Assembly (NCBI GenBank): GCA_963565915.1 | Contig: OY751489.1 | Coordinates: 1,302,001 to 1,366,000, forward strand | Direction: 5' to 3' | Length of the DNA stretch: 64,000 nt | Source of the DNA: Entoloma clypeatum | Taxonomy: Eukaryota > Basidiomycota > Agaricomycetes > Agaricales > Entolomataceae | Shown here: positions 9,752 to 24,526 of the stretch, in pieces | How positions within the stretch are numbered: position 1 is the stretch's first letter | Layout: each line of letters opens with the position of its first letter | Notes under the pieces: model-generated | The model's database searches: none | What the model was told of the DNA's origin: nothing | Seen by the model: the letters and a program-made list of their open reading frames with translations, nothing else | Program-made: the position numbers and the translations under genes

Positions 9752-10318
9752 ATCTGGGAAAGATGAAGTCCACGCAGTCAATACCCCTACGTGTGCTGGA
9801 CTGGTCGAATCGAGATGTCGAGGAGTCGGGGATTGGAACACCTTTTGTGAACTAGACGTGTACGGTCTTCTCTTCCAAACCATCACATGTGCCAGCAACT
9901 TCCCTGAGGGTTAGATGTGTCAGCATTTGGTCACCTCAACACGGGATGGGCTCAAGGTTTCCCTGTGTGTCTCGAACGGCAACACTAGTTATAATGGGTG
10001 TACCAAGTGTTTCTCTTCTTATCCCTGAAGTCTGGGAGGTCCCCCTTAACGCTAGGGTCCACGTGTAATAACAAAGTGCAACTTTTAGCGCAAAAGTGCG
10101 AAACAGTGGAGATAGTGATGATGGAGTAGGAAGTGTGTTTGGACGGGCGAGTAGAAAGAGCTTGTTCTTCTGTTGAGGCGACGCTAAGTCAAACGATGTC
10201 GCAAGCCCAAACTTAGGAACGAAGTGGTGAAGTGGTAAGAGAACTGGATTGCCAAGAGACCCAGTGGGAATCTCAAGAGAACAAGCTATTGAATACAAGT
10301 GAAAGTACCCTACTTATA
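9752..10318. other. No gene recognised; possible decayed LTR flank
   Basis: This stretch has no convincing coding frame. A 120-codon minus-strand frame (9936-10298) has no recognisable motif. A tRNA-like string near 10215-10270 lacks proper stems. Together with 11932-12075 it may be a decayed LTR split by the Tc1-like element; both flanks share AGTGAAAAAGTAA-type sequence with other LTRs here, but no ends were established. Confidence 0.3.
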
Positions 10319-10320
10319 TA

Positions 10321-11929
10321 CAGTGACTCAAAAAATTGATTCAATGTTTGACACTTTTTGAATATCTGTTGAATAACTTTGTATCTGATATAAATAATAT
10401 CAGGATGTTGGTATATGGAAGGAAGCATTGGATCAGGGCCATCCATCAAAAAAACAATTATGTAATCCCAATTAGTATCCATGGAGATATGATCAGTTTA
10501 AAACAGGAACTCATTGAATCAATTATTTGAGGGGGTATCAGAAATATCAGAATCTGATGCTCCACTGATTCTATAGCAACCAATGAGTGATAAATAGTTG
10601 CTATAGTGATGCTACCTTTAATTGGACCTGGACTGAAGGTATTTAAGCAGTCCAAATGCTCTCAGGATATTTCAAATTCAACATGCGCCTCATCTCCTCT
10701 GCTCAGAAGAAAAACATCCTTTTTCTGGCCGCCAATAGTCATTCCACCTGCTCTGTGCATCTTTATATCTGGAGACTATGAAGGCCAATCCAGGACCACA
10801 ATCCCTTGCTTCTCCATCCAGTTTATAGCCTTGTTGGAGATGTGCTTGGGGTCATTGTCCTGCTAAAAAATTACTGTCTCTTCAAAAATTCCACTTTCAC
10901 CTATGCTGGGCAGCAAGTGACCCTCCAAAATGGCCACATACTGATCACCACCCATCCTCCCCTCAACCTCTGCAACTTGCCCAACTCCATTCCATCCCAT
11001 ACAGCCCCATACCATGATGTTTCCACCTCAAAACTTCAGTGTTCCCTTCACCTCTCTTTCAATCAACCCCTCTCCTTTCTTTTTCCAGACCCACTGCTTC
11101 CCATCTGACCCAAATCTGTTGATTTTTGTCTCATCTGATCAAATAATCCTCTTACAGTCCTCCACAGTCCACTCCTTGTACTTGAGAGCAAAGGCCAACC
11201 ATTGCTTGTGATGTGCCAATTTGAGGTATGGTTTTTTTTTCTTTGTTTCTGCCTTGAACTCATTCCTTTTGAGGAGATTTCTGATGGTTTGTGAGGAGAC
11301 AGGGCTGGGAATGATGGTATTGATGTGGTTGGTGGTCTCCACAGTATTGGCAGCCTTGCCAGTTGTAATTTGTTGAATAACTGCATGATGAACAATAGTA
11401 AATACTTGGAAGTACGACCAGCAGAAGAAGTTTGGCAATTGGAAACAAGGTCCTGGAGCACTCTGGATACAGTAGGCTGACTGATACCCAGGCTAGATGC
11501 AATATAGCAGGTGGAATGACTATTGGAGAAAGGATATTTTCCTTCTGAGCAGAGGAGATGAGGCGCATGTTGAATTTGAAATATCCTGAGAGTATTTGGA
11601 CTGCTTAAATACCTTCAGTCCAGGTCCAATCAAAGGTAGCATCACTATAGCAACTATTTATCACTCATTGGTGCTATAGAATCAGTGGAGCATCAGATTC
11701 TGATATTTCTGATACCCCCTCAAATAATTGATTCAATGAGTTCCTGTTTTAAACTAATCATATCTCCATGGATACTAATTGGGATTACATAATTGTTTTT
11801 CTGATGGATGGCCCTGATCAAATGCTTCCTTCCATATACCAACATCCTGGTATTATTTATATCATATACAAAGTTATTCAACAGATATTTAAAAAGTGTC
11901 AAACATTGAATCAATTTTTTGAGTCACTG
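10321..11929 (-). mobile_element. Tc1/mariner-type transposon with ~440-bp TIRs
   Basis: The 1609-bp element begins CAGTGACTCAAAAAATTG, ends with the inverse ...TTTTTTGAGTCACTG, and is flanked by TA (10319-10320, 11930-11931). The inverted repeats extend inward to about 10762 and 11495. They are far longer than usual and reach into the transposase coding region at both ends. About 730 bp of unique centre remain. Confidence 0.92.
10765..11568 (-). pseudogene. Tc1-like transposase, broken
   Basis: Minus-strand pieces give an N-terminal helix-turn-helix region (SSAQKENILS in one frame, RVLQDLVSNCQTSSAG in another) and a second HTH (ISSQTIRNLLKRNEF). The linker ALKYKEWTVEDCKRII leads into the first catalytic Asp (SDETKINRF), then IMVWGCM and QDNDPKH with the second Asp near 10850. 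TGA stands where Trp is expected before SDET (TGG-to-TGA), and TAG replaces a Gln codon before QDNDPKH. After SPDI the sequence passes directly into the inverted repeat, so the third acidic residue of the DDE triad is absent. Inactive. Confidence 0.85.
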
Positions 11930-11931
11930 TA

Positions 11932-12285
11932 TGTAAATACCATGAGGCTGCGTTGAGGCAGCGTCATGCTACGCGACTCCGGATCCTTCGCATCCTGCTG
12001 CGTTGTAATGATAAGATGTCCTCATGTATGACACAATGTAGATAAGATAAAGTGAAAAAGTAAAAATATGATCATAACACCACCCTCCCGCGCTGCTCAC
12101 CTTGTTCTATCATTAGCCTCTTGATCTGTCGGACCCCCCTTCGTGGTGTCACCCATATCTCCTCTCTCATAGCCTCTCATAGCCCATTAAATATTGTTGT
12201 AAGTTTACGCACAAAATATTTACCAATTCTAGGCATAAACGAACTCTAACATAGACTCTTCATTCACATATGCAGATGGGAGGTA
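11932..12285. other. Intergenic, no gene seen
   Basis: AT-rich sequence with CATAACACCACCCTCCCG near 12066, reminiscent of an LTR end followed by internal sequence. No element could be delimited. The 3' end of gene Z1 begins at 12286. Confidence 0.35.
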
Positions 12286-12544
12286 TTAAAAGATAGCCTC
12301 CCAGTTCTCTGGTTCCCTGGCTAGGTCCTTCAATACTTTCGCCAGCCTTGTGTCCGGCTCAGTAGACGGATCTACTTTCATATCCAATAAAGATTCGTGG
12401 GGCGCGTCAACCAGCTAGGAAAAAAACGCCCACCACCGCCAAACAAGATATTGGGCGAATTGTTTGAGAGAGCTTCATTTGAACGCTTGGATCTGAGTCA
12501 TCTGACGCTTTCCTATACACCTCCAGGTAGTTGGAAACGGTCGG
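12286..12544 (-). pseudogene. Gene Z1, 3' portion (split by Copia-A)
   Basis: On the minus strand a frame continues across the Copia-A insertion: FRPFPTTWRCIGKRQM joins at the GTCGG target site. It runs to LVDAPHESLLDMKV...LAREPENWEAIF and stops at 12288-12286. Two in-frame stops are present (TGA after IQAFK, TAG before LVDAPHES), unless introns remove them. A homologous fragment lies at 36934-37230 (FPPIWMRIGKR ... APHEALLRI), so this is a small gene family. I do not recognise it. Confidence 0.5.
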
Positions 12545-12854
12545 TGTTGAAACTTTTCCCATCACATAGATTAGATTAGATTAGATTACATCACGTGACC
12601 TTTACATATCTTCATTACATACTTGTTTGGTTGGTACAAACAGTAGTACGGTATATAAGACCAGGAAACTGTCAATATCAACAAGTTGTCTCTTGACTCT
12701 TAACCAGCTCCATCGCTCTCACCAGCCTCAACCGCTCTCACTAGACTTACCCCCTCCAAACCATGTAAGTGACCATAGCGGTATCGTAGAGTACTTCCAC
12801 TGTAGCTATGTTGCTCAGTACACCTGTGGCTAGCGCCCAGGTGGAACTTCAACA
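12545..12854 (+). repeat. Copia-A 5' LTR
   Basis: 310 bp, TGTTGAAAC...TTCAACA, with a GGTATATAAG TATA-like box near 12650. Differs from the 3' LTR at isolated CpG sites (CACATAGA versus CACGTAGA). Confidence 0.93.
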
Positions 12855-12869
12855 GATTATGGGCCCCGG
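12855..12869 (+). promoter_or_regulatory. Copia-A primer binding site
   Basis: GATTATGGGCCCCGG directly follows the LTR. The core TTATGGGCCC is complementary to the initiator tRNA-Met anticodon loop, as in Copia-A1. Confidence 0.65.
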
Positions 12870-13217
12870 ATAGCAGAGGGACTTGGGAAATGCTGGCAAC
12901 AGCGAGTACCTGCCCACTCTACCCTGGTTGGCAAAGAACCGATCGAAAGATCTAGGTTCTGAGTCTTACTTCTTCACATATGAACCTGGGAACGTCATTA
13001 CGACAAGTACCTGTCATGAGACGTCCCTAAGGGGATTGACCTAGTACACCCCATGTGGAAACGTTGATCACACCTTATACGTTTCTGACAATATAAAGGG
13101 TTTTCCCGTGACCGCTATTCCTAAAGGGAATATGTCATAAGGAATCATTTAATTGTTTTCTTGAATCATATTCATAACACATCACTGATTGGGAACCCTC
13201 TTTAGATTCATCTACAA

Positions 13218-16200
13218 ATGTCTACCTCTCGTTCTGCCCTCGACATCATTACCGCCTTTGACGGCATCGACTACCAGAGCTGGGCCGAGAAAATGAAGTC
13301 TTACCTCCTCCATCAAGGAGTCTGGCGCATGGTCTCTGGCGACATCACTCATCCCGTGATCGCCGACTTCACCACTACGGTCTCCACTCCCGGTCCCACC
13401 GCTGCTGCTCCTCCTGTGCTGGTTACCACTGTTGACCAGCCCGGCTTCCGCAAAGAAGAAAAGGCCTGGATTAGGGACGATGTTATGTGTAACAAACCGT
13501 TCCAAGGTTCGGGCAGAGTATGCAGGAAGATGGAAAGGCGAAGAGCAATGTGATTGCTAAATCTAAGGAATGTAGCTATGGTACATGAGGTTTATATAGT
13601 ACTGACTATGAGCGGTAGCGAATGAGTCAGTAACTGTGGAAGGCAGTGCGCATGAGTAAGGCGACTGCGGAAGGCTATGCACTAATGAGTAAGCTGACTG
13701 CGGAATGAGTCAGACAGCTGTGGAAAGCGAGTCAGCGCGGGAGCGAAGTATACTAAAGGAAATAAGGTATAATATGATATGTGTAAGCGGGGGCCAATGA
13801 GTAAAAGTGAAAAAGTAAGCGCATATGTCCGTAGTCGTTAGTCCGTAACAGACGACGACACAGCCCTTGGAGCGATCCGTCTGAAAGTCTCTGAAGCGAT
13901 CAGGCGACACATCAAAGACAGCACCTCGGCACTTGGCGTGTGGAAAACGCTAAAGGATGCCTACTCCAAGGTATCCCCGGCTGTCATCTTCGGCGACTTC
14001 AAGGCCGCCGCCACCTTCAAGCTGTCTGGGCGCGACCCCGTGCCTGAAATCGAACGCCTGGGGTCTCTTTTTGCCCGGCTCGCCGATTCGAACTTTACCG
14101 TCCCCGATCTGATGCAGGCAATGATCCTGGCCAATGCGATTCCCGACGCCTGGTCGTCACTCTCCACCGCCCTTTTCCAGGTCTACGACGCCGATGATTT
14201 CATCTACAAAGCCATCGCCGAAAGCATCATCTCTGAATACAGGCGCAAGTATTCGGTCGGGTCTACTCGTGCGTCCAATGAGCAGGCCCGGAAAATTTCC
14301 AGGACAAAGCGCAAGGGACAGGACCCCAAATGGGAAAGGCAGCAAAAGCCGAGTACCTCGCAGAACGATGCTGATGAGCAGCCTAACTCGGCCGACCCAA
14401 GTACCGCTTCTGAAAAGAAGAAAGGAAAGGGACGCTGGCACAATCAGAAGAAAAGCGCTAACAATGCGGACAACACATCCGACCAGGTGGAAGAAACGGT
14501 TGAGTTTGTTGCTCCTGCCATCCACTTCCCCCCTCTTCAGGCACCATCCTTCACCACTGTCACTGGCCGCGGGAAAACGACGAGTACCGCACAGCCCGAT
14601 TCAGGAAAAATGCAGTCGCTCCTGCAACGCATGAACCCGCCTCCTTCTCAGTACACCGGACTTCCATCTGGAAAACCGTCTGTGTGGAAAAAGAACGATC
14701 ATGTCCGTAAACTCGCACGGAACATTGGTGCTCGTCCCTCAGGGTCAAACCTTCGAATTCTGGATATGATTATCCCAGAAGAAGATGGAAGACCATCCAA
14801 GCAGCGTCGAGTCACTCCGCCTTTGGATGACTCCCTCAGGATGATGGACATAGACCATCAAAGCGAGCGGATGGGGCCGGAACAATTCGAAGATGGGCTG
14901 ATCGAACTTGACGGTTCGTCACATCCTTCTCTCAAACTTGACCAAATGGGAAACGCTAATAATCACGCACAGACGTTTGAATATATATTAGCTAGTACCG
15001 ATGCAGATAGTATAGATCTCTTTAGTGATGATCTGTACAAAAAATATATTAAACATTTTGCTTCTTGTACACATTGTAAGGAAAAAGAACGCGCGCAATG
15101 GATATTAGATTCCGGCGCCTCTTTACACTTCACCTATGAGTTTAAGGACTTCGCATATTATAGACCTCTCACGGTCAAGCGATTCGTCCAAACTGCAGCC
15201 AAAGGGAAGAAACTGGAAATTCTTGGAGTTGGGGCCGTTCCAGTACGGCATACCTTAAATGGGGAAATAAAAACCCACCTTCTCCGACCTGTATTCTACA
15301 TTCCGGACATGGACACATGCCTATTGTCCCTAGGCGTCTTCCTCAATCACGGTTACAAAGTAGACGGAATGCGTGGAGAAATCAACATCTCCAAAGGACA
15401 GAACAAAATACAGTTCTCGCCTCACATTCTTGGACAAACCATTTATTGGTTAGACACTGAAATACGCTATGACCAAATCCACGCGATCTCTAGCGAAATT
15501 ACTGTCGAAACCTGGCATAAACGCCTTGGCCACCCGAATGACCAGGCGCTCAATAAGATTCCCATCAGTACCAAAGGAGTACCCAGAACGTTAGTACGTG
15601 AGAAATCACAGGAAAGCTGCACGGGGTGCCTAAAAGGGAAAATGCCGAATCAATCTTATCCCAACTCGATGACAAGGGCTGTTAAACCCTTTGATTTAAT
15701 CCATTCGGATTTGAAGCAGATATCCACAGCATCATACCATAAGTACAAATATTTTCTTACCTTTTTGGACGATTTTTCTTCCCATGTCTGGGTCGTCTTG
15801 CTTAGGAAAAAGTCAGGCGCCATCACGGCGCTGAAACAATTCCTTGCGATGATCCAGAATCAATTCGCCGCCACCCCTAAAAAATGGCGGGTTGATGGAG
15901 GTGGAGAATTTGACGAATACAAGGATGTACTTGCCGATCATGGAATTCTGATCGACATCACACTCCCATATCAGCATCAGCAGAATGGTAGAGCAGAACA
16001 GATAAATCGAACTCTGTGGGAAAAATCTCAGGCATTACGCTTCGACGCATGCTTACCACCTATGTGGTGGGAATTCTGCCTGGAACATGCAGCATTTCTC
16101 TACAACAGAACCCCCATGCAGCGTCTTGAATGGAAAACCCCTCACTTCAAAGTGACCAATGAGATTCCCAACATGTCCAGTGTCAGAGTGTTCGGATGCC

Positions 16201-18319
16201 AGGCATATGTATATATCCCAAAGGAGAAACGTAGGAACTCCCTGGAGTCAAGGTCCCGATTGATGATTTATCTCGGATCGAAACCAGGGGTCAAAGGATA
16301 CCGCTTCATGGATCCTGAAACCAATACGATTTTCATGGGTGGAAAAGCTATCTTTGATGAAAGCAAGTACCCTAGATGCCACATCGGCCCTTTGCCAGAA
16401 AACCATCCAGAAATGGAAAACCCAGAGCCAGCTGATGAGTTTGAGGATCTCATTCCCAGCAGCAATGATGACGATAGTCACAACGAAACACCTCATGACC
16501 CAGTTCCCATTGAACAGGATCAACCTGAATCAGACAACGAACTGCCTGTCAGTGAGCCTGATGATGAACCACGAGTACCCACTCCGGAACCCGAGCAAGT
16601 ACCAGATCGACCGATCAGGGAACGACAAGTTCGGAAGATGCCAGGAAGCATCTATGGGGAAGACACTCCAGCGTCTGATCTTGAAAAATTAGATCGAAGA
16701 CGGAGATTGGGCGGTCAAACGGCATGGATGAATGACCTCCTGATGGAGGCAATATCAGTCCAAGTTGGCATCGTTGAAATGTCCCATAAAGACATATACC
16801 CTCTTCCAAATAAAGAAGACTGGTATGCGGCGGAACGTAAAGAGCTAGACATGCTCAAACGCCGCGGGGTGATCACGGAGCTAGTACCCCTGCCTGCAGG
16901 AAGGAAAGCTCTAAGGAACAAATGGGTTTATAACGAAAAGTCCGACGGGTGTCTGAAAGCACGCCTCGTCGCAAAAGGCTTTTCACAGGTAGAAGGGATC
17001 GACTTTGATCAGATCTTCTCACCAGTCGTAAGATATGAAACTGTCCGACTAATACTGGCATTGACAGCCCTTGAAGGGTGGTTCATGACACTTTTGGACG
17101 TCTCATCAGCCTTCCTCTATGGAACGCTCCGTGAAGTCATTTACATGCGACAGCCTGAGGGCTACATAGTAAAAGGGAAAGAACACCTCATGTACCAACT
17201 ATTCAAAGCTCTATATGGACTTAAGCAGGCCACATTAGCCTGGTGGAGGGAACTCAATTCCTCCATGAAAAAGCTTGGCTTTGTCCAGCTTCACTCCGAT
17301 GCGGGAGTTTCATTCACACAAGTACCAAAGGGGAAACTGTGATCGCCGTCATTTATGTTGATGACTCTGCTTTTCTCGGCACAAACCGGGAATACACGCT
17401 GGAAAAGAAGAAGGCCTTCATGACCACATGGGAATGTAGGGACCTAGGGCACCTTGTGCCTGATGGGGAACCGAAAGAATTTCTCTCTATCCAAATAAGG
17501 CAACGTGGGAAACGTATCTTCATCGATCAAGTACCTTACCTTGAGAAAATACTCGAACGAATGGGGATGAGCGAATCTAACGCCACCCATACCCCACTTC
17601 CTACAGGCTACAAACCCATGATGTCCGAAGATGAACCCAATGCAGAACTTCGATCAAAGTACCAATCCGTCATCGGATCACTTCTATATCTGATGATTGG
17701 AACAAGGCCAGACATCTGTTTTGCCGTGATTAAAATGTCGCAGTTTTCCGCAAATCCCACCAAACGCCATTTAGAAGTGGCTAGGGATATTTGCAGGTAT
17801 CTGAAGGCGACAAAAAATTATGCAATCATGTATGATGGCGACTCAGGGAAAGGAATCTATGCATTCACAGACTCCGACTGGGCGTCAGATGAAAACACGA
17901 GGAGGTCTACCACTGGCTTCTTCATATCACTGGCGTCTGGAGCGGTGACATGGGTATCATCGGCGCAAAAGACCATCGCCCTCTCTTCCACAGAAGCAGA
18001 GTATATGGCGTTATCAGACTGCAGTCGCGCAGCAACATGGCTGAGAAGCATGCTTGCTGAACTTGGAATGCAGATCGGATCAGTACCGATCTACGGAGAT
18101 AACAACGGCTCCGTCTTTATCGCATCCAACCCTGTAACTGAGAAGCGATCCAAGCACATTGACGTGCGATTCCACTTTGTCAGAGAAAAAGTCTCCGAGG
18201 GGATAATTACGGTCGAATTCATTGAAGGAGTGAACAACCCTGCAGACCTTTTAACTAAGAATCTGGGAAAAATCCTCTTTTCCAAGTTTATCCCATACTT
18301 CGGATTGATAAAAAACTAG
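13218..18319 (+). pseudogene. Copia-A Gag-Pol polyprotein (interrupted)
   Basis: Gag starts MSTSRSALDIITAFDG at 13218. The frame is interrupted by the solo LTR at 13481-13850; ignoring that LTR and one TSD copy, the flanking frames join exactly. Protease: WILDSGASLHF near 15105. Integrase: HKRLGHPNDQ...CTGCLKGKM zinc region, then HSDL, FLDDFSSHVW and VDGGGEFDEY with QQNGRAEQ, the DDE set. RT: LLDVSSAFLYGTL near 17100 and IYVDDSAFLG near 17355. RNase H: FTDSDWASDE, SSTEAEYMAL, DNNGSVF, ending at 18319. A one-base loss in a T-run near 17308 shifts RT out of frame just before YVDD. No CGA-to-TGA stops were noticed, unlike older elements. Confidence 0.9.
13481..13850. repeat. Solo LTR (family S1) in Copia-A gag
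   Basis: 370 bp, starts TGTTATGTGTAACA and ends GTCCGTAACA, flanked by the perfect 5-bp TSD GACGA (13476-13480, 13851-13855). The partner internal region is absent, as after LTR-LTR recombination. Confidence 0.92.
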
Positions 18320-18394
18320 GCGAAACAGAGTACCTATATATATATGTGGGAAAAAGTAAGATGTATTTAGAAGTATGTACTAAATATGGGGGGG

Positions 18395-18704
18395 TGTTGA
18401 AACTTTTCCCATCACGTAGATTAGATTAGATTAGATTACATCATGTGACCTTTACATATCTTCATTACATACTTGTTTGGTTGGTACAAACAGTAGTACG
18501 GTATATAAGACCAGGAAACTGTCAATATCAACAAGTTGTCTCTTGACTCTTAACCAGCTCCATCGCTCTCACCAGCCTCAACCGCTCTCACTAGACTTAC
18601 CCCCTCCAAACCATGTAAGTGACCATAGCGGTATCGTAGAGTACTTCCACTGTAGCTATGTTGCTCAGTACACCTGTGGCTAGCGCCCAGGTGGAACTTC
18701 AACA
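18395..18704 (+). repeat. Copia-A 3' LTR
   Basis: 310 bp copy of 12545-12854, preceded by TATGGGGGGG. It is followed by TSD GTCGG. Confidence 0.93.
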
Positions 18705-18709
18705 GTCGG

Positions 18710-19308
18710 AACATGATTGGGAAAAGTATTCCTAGCATTGACAGGGGTCAACAGTCATCGTATATAACATGATAACCAGTTACTCACAGTTTTGCCTGCT
18801 CGGCCCCGAAGGTGATAGGATTGTCCATATTCCCTGTCCCTCCCAAATCCCAGAGGCTCTCCTTAGGGTATAATCCTCCAACTTGTCTGCCTCCTCTGCT
18901 CGTGCCTTGCCCTTCCCTGTCCTTTCCAACTTTAGGAACGATTTCCATGTCCTCCACACCCTCCATTTTGCCCCATCCTGCCGGAAATCGATGCCCATCG
19001 GGTCCCTGGTTTCCTGTGGCTCCTGTGCCACGGCCAGAATGCCCGTGTCATACAAGCGAGGACTTCATCTTGCTTCACAAGGATGGTGAGTGCCACTTCC
19101 ATGAGGTGTGGACAAGTTGCCTGTTGGCATGGTTGGAGTTTTATAGCTCCACCTCGCCATCGTCCAAACTAGTAGGCGTCGGGTGACCCCTGTCGATCAT
19201 GGTGAGGAGGGTGAGAAGGAGGGATAGTATGGTGAAGTTGTCATGCTCTTCATTGGTTGGCTGCGCCGCCACCGCCGCTGGTATTTGGGAAGATTGTTGG
19301 TGTGTCAT
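18710..19308 (-). pseudogene. Gene Z1, 5' portion
   Basis: A plausible start codon at 19308-19306 opens MTHQQSSQIPAAVAAQPTNE and a hydrophobic helix (FTILSLLLTLLTMI). Later exons include PHLMEVALTILVKQDEVLA near 19070-19110 and MDNPITFGAEQAKL near 18795-18835. A GTGAGT...CTAG intron then leads to the exon containing FPIMFRPFP, cut by Copia-A at the GTCGG target. Exon joints upstream are uncertain. Family unknown; Z1 lies directly downstream of RecQ on the same strand. The Copia-A insertion almost certainly inactivates it. Confidence 0.45.
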
Positions 19309-19428
19309 AGCAGGGCCTGTCATAGCAAGTGGAGAGATGAAGACTCCGACAAGTCTGAGCAGTGTAGAATGTGAACTATATTGGCAGAACCGTCAAGTCC
19401 ATATATGTGATGCTAGATCTTCACTTTA

Positions 19429-19723
19429 CACAGGATCGCCGGACCAATGTTCATCTCGTGAACATAGTGAACAAAGGATGATGTAATATAGTATTTTTTA
19501 TCTTGATGAATGATGTGAACATTGATTGATGCATTTTATATAAGCACAACCTGAGCCATGAATGTTTTCATGTGACAGGTTATATAATAAATGTTCCAAG
19601 GGAAAACAGGAACACAAGTTGAACATTTATTGTTCACATCATTTATCAAGATAAAAAATACTATATTACATCATCCTTTGTTCACTATGTTCATGAGAGG
19701 AACATTGGTCCGGCGATCCTGTG
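19429..19723. mobile_element. CACTA-like MITE with 93-bp inverted repeats
   Basis: 295-bp element with arms 19429-19521 and 19631-19723 that match in reverse complement at about 89 of 93 positions and begin CACAGGATCGCCGG. It is flanked by TTA on both sides (19426-19428, 19724-19726). CACWR termini plus a 3-bp duplication fit the CACTA/CMC superfamily. A Plavaka (CMC) transposase fragment lies at the right end of this window. Noncoding. Confidence 0.8.
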
Positions 19724-19726
19724 TTA

Positions 19727-20445
19727 TATGACTCGGGTGAGTGTGCCTATCAAACGTGTTGAATGCAGAAGGCTTTCCCGAAGAAGAGCGCGCGCGATGT
19801 TGACTACTCCAAATTTCAAGACAATCAAGTACACTTGCTGCTGCCCATCTGGCGAGAAGGCGACTGAGGCGCGTTTCTATTTCCTGGATCAGCCAGGGAA
19901 CCTGGTTGAAGGTTACGTTTGGCGGAGAAGGTCGCTCGTGCTGGAAAGTATACACTAAAACGGGTCGTACGTCTTGTACATATCCACAACGATTGGGCAG
20001 CATTGAGGGATTATTATACTACAGACGCTCTAAATATCTGTGGCATCATAGCTACCTCGTCCTCTGCTATCCTATTCGACACAATCCCCTCATCACATCA
20101 ACGACCTCTTGTGCATCCTCATCATCAATCTTGCGAGTACCTCCCAGTAACAACGACCCGATGTCCTTGCCGATCAACGGCAGCCAAGCATCCACTCGGC
20201 ACATATAGCCTTCCAATGTGCTCGAATACGACAGTGCCTTGAACTCCATGCTCCTTGCCGCAGCACATATCACATTTTCCCTGGATCGCCAGAGCTATGA
20301 GCCAAGGCTTTTTGGACGCAAAGCATATGACGGAACCTCTGTGACGTGTGCAAATGTGTGCCACCGAGATGATTCCAAGCCGTCATTGAGGTCGGACTCA
20401 TCATGAACACAGCATAAAAGGCACGTCGGAGGTTGTTGAATGCCT
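19727..20445 (-). other. 3' flank of RecQ, no gene assigned
   Basis: Several medium-length minus-strand frames overlap here without recognisable motifs or a clear splice path. This could be RecQ 3' UTR or extra exons if the GTAAGT intron near 20536 is spliced differently. Confidence 0.3.
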
Positions 20446-23825
<3,380 letters not shown>

Positions 23826-24526
23826 GGCAGTGTCAAAGGCCGGAATTTATTTGGCCCAAAGTCGACATGAGTGGAATGAACAGATGTCACGGTACTAGAG
23901 GCGTGACAAATCGTGCACATTACCTACGTAAGTATTGGCACCAGAGTCCGAGGGTTCGTGCTTTTCGAACACTGTGAAAATTGAGCATACGTTGAGTAAG
24001 ATGGATATAACATTGTGCAATCTGCAATAATTCTCCATGCGAAAAAGGCTTCACAGTGTAAGTATATCACACAAAGCTTCCAGCCGCCGCCTCTCGTATA
24101 ATGTGGAGATGAGGCTTGAACATTAAACATGCAAGAAGTTGTTCGTCTTGTCTCGGCGCACGTTCAAGTTGATTCCGCTGATATAGGCAGGTTGGAAAGC
24201 GTTTGAGTGACAAGGCATCCAGTGTGTAAGTCTTTACTCATGCCTCCTACGTCTACAGGAGCAGTTTTGACTGGAAGGCAAGAGTGTTCGATTGTTAAAT
24301 TGCAATTGCTAACTTTCATATAAATTGTCGTATGAGATGATATGAAGATCACGAAAAAACTATAAATACAGTATACATGCATAACGTCCTCGCGTACTGG
24401 AAGCTTCATAGTGCAGGAGACATTGGTGACGAAAGGAGCCTGCATATTTCTGTGGGACTGACACTGAGTAATACAAAAAGAAAGAGTAAAGAAACAGATT
24501 GCCGAAACACCATGACAGACTCACTT

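Larger units (their letters stand above)
12545..18704 (+). mobile_element. Copia-A: nearly intact Ty1/Copia retrotransposon
   Basis: 6160 bp with 310-bp LTRs (12545-12854, 18395-18704) differing at only a few positions. The 5-bp TSD is GTCGG (12540-12544, 18705-18709). A PBS of the tRNA-iMet half-tRNA type follows the 5' LTR, and a 7-G polypurine tract precedes the 3' LTR. It encodes one Gag-Pol reading frame in Copia order (Gag, protease, integrase, RT, RNase H). The coding region has two visible lesions only: a solo LTR inserted in gag (13481-13850) and a one-base deletion near 17308. Likely the autonomous parent family of Copia-A1 and of the solo LTR at 57033. Confidence 0.95.

Noticed and set aside
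10212..10275. tRNA-like string (GTGGTAAGAG, TTGCCAA loop)
   Set aside because: The anticodon and T stems do not pair and there is no proper TTCGA box, so no tRNA gene is called.
9936..12075. Single decayed LTR split by the Tc1-like element
   Set aside because: A possible 3' end (CATAACA near 12072) is present, but no matching start or TSD could be found, so it is noted only as a possibility.
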